The translations under genes and the position numbers were made by a program. Below the pieces are notes generated by a model that was not told the DNA's origin, did not search any database, and saw only the letters and a program-made list of their open reading frames with translations. From Liquidambar formosana (taxonomy: Eukaryota; Streptophyta; Magnoliopsida; Saxifragales; Altingiaceae): a stretch of DNA of 64,000 nucleotides. The stretch's first letter is position 1; every line of letters starts with the position of its first letter. The stretch is from positions 25,869,278-25,933,277 of the forward strand of contig CM077824.1 of the NCBI GenBank assembly GCA_039720395.1, read 5' to 3'. Of the stretch, positions 57,801 to 64,000 are shown in pieces.

Positions 57801-57886
57801 AATTCCTGAATTGGTACCTTGAATGTGGTGTCATTGCGGAGATCCATGAAGAAGAAGACCTTGGCCTACCTGATAGCAGCTTGTAA
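54833..57886 (+). CDS. Element B gag-protease polyprotein
   Basis: One frame of 1017 codons from ATG 54833 to TAA 57884-57886. Upstream the frame stays open only to 54803, with TAA (glutamine in A) just before it, so this ATG is the likely start. Order: coiled-coil-like N-terminus; capsid domain (FKMPELEKFDGTGCPKTHLK); knuckle CKYHQSKGHATNRC; second knuckle CQYHRAPGHDTEACS; acidic linker with ITRGGRHFKPPH; aspartic protease. The protease active site reads IDNRSALNV where A and C have DNG, so the catalytic glycine is arginine and cleavage is probably lost. The G-patch-like segment of C is absent. The stop lies inside the 5' splice site, so splicing decides whether pol is fused. Confidence 0.9.
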   Translation: MADERTSEGHFDLEACLKAIMAKLDHTAETSDTALKMAQENQQKMADLEHNGSKAHSSGIPHGAGTEEGPQSNENTKTRGESSSKPEVTDLEGEAKGKGSSSDSVLASKVEALERTIKGIRRADDMVDVRTLSLFPTAHIPLQFKMPELEKFDGTGCPKTHLKMYVRAMHPRGATDELLAQMFHETLATSALKWFLSLDENRTRTWEDICNEFSEHYKYNTEVDVTRRDLETTKQGAHETFSAYITRWRQKASRMTDRPNEEDQIQLVVKNLLPVYHKHLFAHYFPNFKALIGAGTQVEDAINNGTIKTEEVRSRKTNFTGKNNAEVNTITQPIQPFSLNDVNPPRQFTDLFMPLERVLEKLISRDLLKPLDPRPPPNPLPKSYNENEYCKYHQSKGHATNRCIRLRHQVQDLIDKQVISPPTRPNVTRNPLPSHNNTPPPNTINAIRVESSRPRHPIRQYTPLPMTLTRLFTICRNNSLIMPLPPKPRPSTPHQYCQYHRAPGHDTEACSILKKIIQDLIDQKVLLLPKKSIQQELKERYEAGDPQVGLLGEASGKYDYYVLYSSPSPISDEPIVPSGWDDLPIEMESIDMIEWDDLMNDSEEVHDIWASDDELDHITRGGRHFKPPHLESENPLEDLEGQRRPSLQEEEDEVLRQLKKTNANITIWGLLMASHKHRHTVLKLLNQIQVPVDTSPEGLVHLVNPTPKNSTIVFTGVDLPKSGPSHSQALYVTVDTMGKRVPTVLIDNRSALNVCPLRTTTVLGLGPTDFTPSGQTVRAYDNTRREVIGVVTLPLIMGPTKFRVEFQVLDVPSCFNLLLGRPWIHPAGAMPSSLHQKVKFPYEGAIVTLQGDYELKLAGVPICEIQPESAAIPLSGFDYVQCIEKELNESSRHYSSIKQYIPYTFYPSSDPAVADKSFGDRYFTEGPNPQSLTSWYHSIQDLYGSLKEEDWAENLDAGAMTEMFQDMILTVEDSTIEELQGSSISHATVQFLNWYLECGVIAEIHEEEDLGLPDSSL

Positions 57887-58051
57887 GTGTCTTAGTTTAG
57901 TAATATTTCCCTAATTCAATAAGATGTATCTACTTTACTCACTTTGTGGAGTCATAGTATTGATACAGATTTGTTTGTTTTCCTTCTTTCTTTTGTGTGT
58001 CATTCCCATTATTCCTAGTCAATAAAGTGTGCTTTCTTTCTCTATATGCAG
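57883..58051 (+). other. Predicted intron between protease and reverse transcriptase in B
   Basis: GTAAGT at 57883 and CTATATGCAG ending at 58051, 169 bp, with a pyrimidine-rich 3' part. It contains the protease stop codon and AATAAAG. Its removal leaves the reading frame unchanged into the pol exon. Unspliced RNA would give gag-protease, and spliced RNA gag-pol. Confidence 0.8.
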
Positions 58052-59740
58052 TGTCTCTTTTCTCTCCTCTATGGATATTTATGGCATGGATATAGATCCT
58101 AGGAACGATGTCCCCCCGGAGCTCGTTGAGCAAAGGAAAAGGGGCGTCACCAAACCTAATATGGATGAATTGGAATCAATCAACTTAGGGACGAATGAAT
58201 TGCCAAGAATGGTTAAAATTGGGAAAACCCTCTCCCCCGTTGAAAAAGAAAAGATGATCTCTCTCTTGAAAGCCAACATTATGGCTTTTGCATGGTCTTA
58301 TGAAGACATGCCTGGCATCGACCCCGATATTGTGCAACACTATATCCCCACTAATTCCCTAAAGAAGCCGGTAAAGCAGAAACTCAGAAGATTAAAACCA
58401 GAATGGGCTCTAAAAGTAAAAGAAGAGGTAACTAAACAACTAGACGTGGGTTTCCTCCAAGTTGTGGAGTACCCCGAGTGGTTGTCGAATATAGTGCCTG
58501 TGCCTAAAAAAGATGGGAAAGTGAGGATGTGTGTCGACTTCCGAGATCTCAACGCCGCGAGCCCTAAGGATGACTTTCCTTTACCCCATATCGACGTGTT
58601 GGTAGATAGCACGGTGGGACATGCACTCCTCTCCTTCATGGACGGATTCTCCGGGTATAACCAGATAAAGATGGCGCCTCAAGACATGGAGAAAACAGCC
58701 TTTATCACGCAATGGGGAACGTACTGTTACAAGGTAATGCCTTTTGGCTTAAGAAACGCTGGGGCTACTTACCAAAGAGCAGCTACGACCCTATTGCATG
58801 ATATGATCCATAAGGAAGTCGAGGTTTACGTCGATGATATGATCGTGAAGTCCGTGGATAGGGAAGGGCATTTCAAGGCACTAGAGAAATTCTTAGAGCG
58901 AGCAAAAAAGTACAATCTCCGTCTCAACCCACAGAAGTGTGCTTTCGGCGTCACTGCAGGCAAGCTATTAGGGTTTATGATCACTCAGAGAGGTATCGAA
59001 GTGGACCCAGGGAAGATAAAAGCTATTGTGGAGATGGAGCCGCCTAGCACTGAGAAGCAGATCCGGGGTTTTCTGGGAAGAGTTCAATACATAAGTCGAT
59101 TCATTGCCAACTTAACCATGGTTTGCGAACCAATCTTCAAATTGCTTAAGAAAGGTGTGCCAAAAGTATGGAACAAAGAATGCCAAGAGGCCTTTGAGAC
59201 CATTAAGAGATACTTGAGCAATCCTCCAATCTTAGTTCCCCCACGGCAAGGTGCGCCACTTTTGTTATACTTAACGGTCACCGAAACCGTGACGGGAGCT
59301 TTGTTAGCTCAATATCTCGAAGGGTCTACAAAGGAGAATGCCATCTACTACCTAAGCAAGAAAATGACAGACTATGAAGTGAAGTACAATGCAATTGAAA
59401 AAGCTTGTGTAGCACTAGTATGGGCGACGCAGAAACTCCGGCACTACATGATGTCCTTCGAAGTGTTCTTGATAAGTCGCATGGACCCGTTGAAGTACCT
59501 GGTACAAAGGCCAGTATTGTCATTCAGAACTGCTCGATGGTCAATTCTCCTCAACGAATTCGACATCAAGTACGTGAATCAGAAGTCTATCAAGGGGAGC
59601 GTCATCGCAGACTACCTAGCCAGCTGTCCTGTGTCATCATCTGCTCCATTCAACGATCAGTTCCCAGACGAGGACGTGCTAGAGATTGGCAGAAAAATTT
59701 GGAGAGTATACTTCGATGGGGCAGCCAATAAGAAAGGTCA
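58052..59740 (+). CDS. Element B reverse transcriptase and first RNase H
   Basis: The pol exon 2 is open through reverse transcriptase: LPHIDVLVDST, FSGYNQIKMAP, KVMPFGLRNAG and the catalytic YVDDMIVKSVDR. The thumb/connection and the first RNase H (LYLTVTETVTGALL, without the usual aspartate; EKACVALVWA; YLASCPVSS) follow. The frame passes FDGAANKKG, the start of the second RNase H, then shifts because five bases are missing near 59739 relative to A, and ends spuriously at 59825. The first internal ATG is 58071, but translation in the parent element would come from gag-protease through splicing. Confidence 0.9.
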
Positions 59741-61425
59741 TAGGAGTCCTGCTGGTCTCACCCGAAGAGGCAGTTACACCGTTGGCGGTCAAGTTGGGGT
59801 TCGAAGCCACCAACAACATTGCTGAATATGAGGCCTGTATCCTAGCATTGGAAGCGGCACTTGAATTGGGGATCAAAGAATTGGAAGTGTTCGGGGACTC
59901 GGCGCTAATCATTTGTCAGATAAAAGGGGAACGGAAAACTCGAGATGAGAAATTGCTACCCTACCATGCCTACCTGGAAGCTCTAACCAAGGAGTTCTCA
60001 GAGATAGAATTTAACTACCTTTCAAGGAACAAGAACCAGTTCGCCGATGCCTTGGCGACCCTAGCATCCATGGTGGAGATACCTGAAGGGGGAAATGTGA
60101 AGCCGTTGGTGATAGAATGCCGAGACAAGCCTGTGTACTGTTGTGCAATCCGAGGAGGAGAGGTAAATAATGGCCGTCCGTGGTTCCATGACATAAAGAA
60201 GTTCATTGAAGAAAGGGAATACCCAGAAGGAGCATCTCGTATCGATAGAAAAACCCTAAGGCGGTTGGCGAGTCACTATGTACTTTGTGGAGGAAAGCTA
60301 TATCGGAGATCATACGACGGGATCCACCTGCTGTGTGTCACCGAGGAGGAAGCCGAGCATCTGATTAAAGAAATCCATGAAGGGACAGGGGCTCCGCATA
60401 TAAATGGCTATATGTTAGCTAAGAAAATCATGAGGTTAGGCTATTATTGGTCTACCATGGAAAGGGACTGCCACACACATGTCAAGAAGTGCCATAAATG
60501 CCAACTGTTCGCCAGTGGACAACATTTGCCTTCTATGCCTTTAACGAGTATGTCATCACCTTGGCCATTCGCGGTATGGGGGATAGATATCATCGGAGAG
60601 ATCAAGCCAAAGGCATCAAATGGGCATGAATACATCCTGGTCGCCATCGACTACTTCACTAAGTGGGTGGAAGCAGTGTCCTTCAAGACCTTGAATTCCA
60701 AGAATGTAGCACAGTTCATACAGCACAGCATCATCTATCGATATGGGGTACCGCATGAAGTTATCTCAGACAATGGCCAGCACTTTCAGAAAGAAACCCA
60801 TGAGCTCTTGCAAAAGTATGGCATAGCCCACCATCTGTCGTCACCATACCGTCCTCAGACTAATGGAGCGGTGGAAGCAGCTAACAAGAACATCAAGAAG
60901 ATACTACAGAAGACTGCGGACTCACACACAGACTGGCATGAGAAGTTTCCATTGGCTCTATGGGGTTACAGAACATCAATAAGGTCGTCAACAGGGGCTA
61001 CCCCTTATTCTCTAGTTTATGGAATGGAGGCCGTGTTGCCAGTTGAATTGGAAGTTCCTTCACTAAGAGTTGCCGTGGAGAGCCAGATAACAGAAGTGGA
61101 CTGGGTTAAGAGCCGCTATGATGAGTTAGCTTTGCTGGATGAAAGGCGTTTAAGGGCGCTGTATCATGTTCAGGGGTATCAACGGAGAGTTGCCAGAGTA
61201 TTCAACAAGCATGTCAAAGATCGAGGTCTAAAGAAAGGGGATGTAGTGCTGAAAGAAATTAGAGCTCCAGTGTTCGATCCGCGGGGAAAATTCAAGCCAA
61301 GTTGGGGTGGGCCATACATTATCAAAGAGATATTGCCAGCAGGGGCTGTTCGCCTCATGGATTTAGATGGAATTGAGTTCGCTCGTCCAACTAATTTGGA
61401 TCAATTGAAGAAATATCATGTTTGA
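59741..61425 (+). CDS. Element B second RNase H and integrase
   Basis: Open in a different frame from reverse transcriptase because of the 5-bp deletion near 59739. Second RNase H: AEYEA, GDSALI and FADALA. Integrase: IHEG...PHINGY and KCHKCQ for the zinc site; WGIDIIG, VISDNGQ and GAVEAAN for D-D-E; and a C-terminal FDPRGKFKPSWGGPY region. It ends in YHV and TGA at 61423-61425, the same end as A. The domain itself is complete, but no continuous polyprotein links it to reverse transcriptase in this copy. Confidence 0.88.
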
Positions 61426-61762
61426 AGCCTGCTAGGTTGAAAACCCGTAAGGGCGGCCTAGGCAAAAGTTAAGGCATGAGAACTACGTAAGACCTGATTC
61501 TCCATTCAAAAAAAAAAAAAAAAGAAACAAAAAGAAAGAAAAAAAAAAGAAAAAAAAGAAAGAAGAAAGAAGAAAAAAAAAAACAGAAGAAAAAATCATG
61601 GAGATACGTGGGCAACCCACAAAGTTACCTTGGGTGCGGTCTAAATCAAACAACAAAATCCCAAATTTGATTTATTATTGGCAATTTATTCAAAACTAAA
61701 ATTGATTGACATAGCAATTCATTGGTATTAAGTAAAAGAACTATAAATATGCCATAAATATC
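61426..61762. repeat. Spacer with A-rich low-complexity tract in B
   Basis: Between the convergent integrase and antisense ORF stops. 61507-61585 is almost pure A with single G or C bases, the counterpart of 14336-14396. The remaining sequence is shared with A (14154-14477). No gene. Confidence 0.85.
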
Positions 61763-63052
61763 CTATTCTATTTTCTTGAGCCTCTTTGCAGCTCGCTCCT
61801 CAGCTTTCTTCTTCTCTCTTTCATGTCTTCTTTTCTTCCTCAAGTCATGTTCATAAGCTGCTGTCACTGCTTCCATAATATCTTCTCTGCAAGATCCAAG
61901 TTCGTTGTTCTTGATAAGTCCAAAAATCCTTTCTCTTCGAGTAGTCTCTCTCTCACCTAAATTGTTTTTCAACCATTCCTTATACTCGGGGCTCATCATA
62001 TATGGACCATCAGTATTCGTAACTTGGGTTAGTATCAACTTGCTAGGCCATCGGTCCTTCGCCCAAGTCACTACAGAAAGACCCACGGGCACCACAAGAT
62101 AGTCACCTTTCAAGGAAGTGGGTATGGTTTGCATGGCGCCCATCTGACGCAGAACCCTTGAAGGCCAATAGAAGGAAGTAGACCTCAGTCCTATGAGTCT
62201 CACCATGGCGCATCCAGAAGTCCGCAGAAGCACCTGGTCACTGCAGCCCCATATGAATACAAACTACTTGACACTCCTCCAAGAAAGGGTTTGGTAGTAA
62301 CCTAGCCAATCTCTCAATGAAAATTGCCCAGGTAATTCAATGCGGCGAAGGCAGTAATGCTGGGGCTTGTATGGTGTAATGGCAACTGGTGACAAGAAAT
62401 TCAGTCTTTCAAGCAACCACATCTGCAGTAGAATGGGGCTACCTCCTAAAGGAACCTTTGGGTCCTCATGAGTTTTATCCAAACCATTCAGGGTTTCAGC
62501 TAGCACCATGGGAATCAAGTTATGGCCCTTGGCAAGGAGAGGAATCAAGTCACAGATTTGAACGGGAACATATGGAGTACTAGTGGAAATAAGAAAACGA
62601 CCAATGAGGCAAAAGGCAAGTGCATGCTTAATAGGAAAGGTAAAATTCAGTATACCTTTACTATCACAAGCTAAAAAAGAGGTTGCCAATTTCATCAAGT
62701 CTACCATATGGTCCTTTACAAACGTAGAGGCATATTGTGAGTGAATCCCAAGTAGATTGGAGAAAGAAGTAAGAAAGCTTGGGCGAGGAGTAGGGAGAAT
62801 GAAAGGACTTACCGTTGAAACTCCATACAATGCACAGAATTCCTCCATGGTTGGGCACAGTTCTTCATAGTTGAAGCGGAACACATGAACTTGAGGATCC
62901 CAAAAATATGTAGCAGCAGTCAAGAGGTTCGTTTCAAGCCTCACATGCTTCAAGGAGAGCAATGGATCCAAGCCAAAGCACTTGAACTCAGATTTTGCTT
63001 CAGCACTCATAACCCTCAAAAACCCTCCTAAAAATTTGTCTAGAGCCTCCAT
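61763..63052 (-). pseudogene. Antisense extra ORF of B, plant-mobile-domain-like (one nonsense codon)
   Basis: Counterpart of 12867-14153, read opposite to gag-pol. ATG at 63052, 429 codons. Contains FGLDPLLSLKHVRLETNLLT, AATYFWDPQVHVFRFNYEEL and PTMEEFCALYGVS. It ends in a basic tail with KKRRHEREKKK. TAG at 62264-62266 stands where A has tryptophan (KWF). Conversely, the tryptophan lost in A is intact here, so the two copies were inactivated independently and the parent frame was complete. Amino-acid identity to A outside the stops is high. Its product and role are unknown; plant-mobile-domain-like proteins recur in plant transposons and in silencing pathways. Confidence 0.75.
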
Positions 63053-63101
63053 AACTTCTAATGAATGAATACAAGTAGGTTTAGGAACCTCTTGGATGTG
63101 T

Positions 63102-63108
63102 TTTTATA
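63102..63108 (-). promoter_or_regulatory. TATA box of the antisense ORF in B
   Basis: TATAAAA on the minus strand, 50 bp before the ATG at 63052, as in A. Confidence 0.55.
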
Positions 63109-63195
63109 GGGAAAATGTCACAAATCCAAGTTCAAATAGGAAAAAACCCATCAGAATAGGAAGTTTCCTATTCAAAGTGGGATTTCCGCTTCGGG

Positions 63196-63253
63196 CTCGG
63201 GTAACCACCCAGGCCTGGGCGGCTAGCCTCCCGAGGCCTGGTGGTCACCCAAG
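63196..63253. other. GC-rich imperfect hairpin in B
   Basis: CTCGGGTAACCACCCAGGCC pairs with a right arm ending GGTGGTCACCCAAG around a loop with GGCTAGCC. Counterpart of 12666-12723. Some positions differ between A and B, but pairing is kept. Confidence 0.7.
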
Positions 63254-63537
63254 CCACTTTGTTTTGGTTTTGCTTCTCGCTTTGTCTCGCCTTGACGCGT
63301 GATCAAATCTCCTTCCAAATGAGATATTCAACACTTTTTGAGCTTAAAATCAATCAAATTCCATCTTGAAATCAATTCCTTGAATTGATTTTATGTTCAA
63401 AAGGGTTGAATATATTTCCCCTGTGCCATGCCAACTCAAGTGACAATGTGTTAAGACACTTTCCTCTTGCACCATGCTTGTTTAATCTTGATAAATTGAT
63501 CATATATCCTTATGTCAAATCTTGATTTTTCATCTCA

Positions 63538-64000
63538 CTTGGTTGAATGTATTCATCACTTGAATATATTCTTCCATTTCAAAAGTGTATTCACCCTTTG
63601 AATATACTCCTCAATTTCAAATTCTTGATTTTCCATCCCACTTGGTTGAATATACTCATCACTTGAATATATTCTTCCATTTCAAAAGTGTATTCACTCT
63701 TTGAATATGCTTCTCAGCTTCAAATTCTCATTCTCTATCATACTTGGTTGAATATATTCATCACTTGAATATATTCTTCCATTTCAAAAGCATGTTCACC
63801 CATTGAATATGCTTCCTAGTTTCAAATCCTCATTATCACTTACTTGGTTAAATATATTCATCACTTGAATATATTTCTCCATTTCAATGATATACTCATC
63901 ACTCGAGTATACTTCTCAGATATTTCGTCACTTACTTGGTTAAGTATATCCATCGCTTGGGTATATTTCTCCATTTCAATGGTATGTTCATCACTTGAAC
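63538..64000 (+). repeat. Hairpin array of B, start
   Basis: Same architecture as 10608-12385 in reverse orientation: stems such as ATATATTC/GAATATAT and TATACTC/GAGTATA around the loop ATCACTT. About ten hairpins are visible before the window ends. One dimer unit near 63620-63715 is extra relative to A. Confidence 0.85.

Larger units (their letters stand above)
51165..64000 (+). mobile_element. Element B: Tat/Ogre-type LTR retrotransposon, 3' end outside window
   Basis: Sister copy of A in the opposite orientation, inserted in the integrase of C after GGGTG (candidate duplication 51160-51164). Present: 5' LTR, primer site, leader, intact gag-protease frame, intron, reverse transcriptase, RNase H, integrase, antisense ORF, and the start of the hairpin array. 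The window ends inside the array. Defects: a 5-bp deletion at the second RNase H, a changed protease active site, and a stop in the antisense ORF. Confidence 0.95.

Noticed and set aside
61507..61585. Poly-A tract as the tail of a retroposed gene or LINE
   Set aside because: It lies between two ORFs inside element B, has a counterpart at the same place in A, and no retroposed sequence or target duplication borders it.

Overview
This is plant nuclear heterochromatin-type DNA. Every recognisable gene is from a transposable element, or a fragment carried by one. The plant-specific signs are Tat/Ogre-type Ty3/gypsy elements with an intron and two RNase H domains, a Ty1/copia element primed by initiator tRNA-Met, two CACTA (En/Spm) transposons, and one exon of a plant-type cytosolic malate dehydrogenase. 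A dicot is likely, but the species cannot be named from the sequence. No intact host gene was found.

Layout. 1-2588: right end of a CACTA transposon carrying a malate dehydrogenase exon (152-263). 2589-3484: truncated copia LTR. 3485-7692 and 24725-24768: an old, decayed Tat-like gypsy element (E), cut by a solo copia LTR (4435-6072) and by element A. 7693-24719: element A, a complete 17-kb Tat/Ogre element on the minus strand with 2778-bp LTRs and 5-bp target duplications TAGTC. 24769-30873: a second CACTA transposon, interrupted by a solo Tat LTR (F, 26114-28830, duplications ATACC). 30874-39154 and 48936-51164: element C, a plus-strand Tat/Ogre element with several stops, interrupted by element D. 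39155-48930: element D, a minus-strand copia element with nearly identical LTRs and duplications AGTTC. 51165-64000: element B, a plus-strand sister of A that sits inside the integrase of C and runs off the window.

How the parts work together. In A, B and C, gag-protease is one reading frame. A short intron with GT/AG ends (169-171 bp) then separates it from reverse transcriptase, a degenerate gypsy RNase H, a second RNase H and integrase. Priming uses tRNA-Arg. A and B also carry, downstream of integrase and on the opposite strand, an extra ORF with a plant-mobile-domain-like sequence, its own TATA box and a basic tail. Between that ORF and the 3' LTR lies an array of about 38 short hairpins. 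Their loops are conserved, while their stems change on both arms together. Similar stem-covarying hairpins occur in the untranslated leader of the unrelated copia element D. These structured non-coding regions are the most unusual content of the window.

Relative order, from nesting: E is oldest. The CACTA elements, the solo copia LTR and A entered E or its neighbourhood. F and C entered the second CACTA. D and B entered C. LTR pairs compared by eye differ at about 8 of 2778 positions in A and about 3 of 1670 in D, so both insertions are young.
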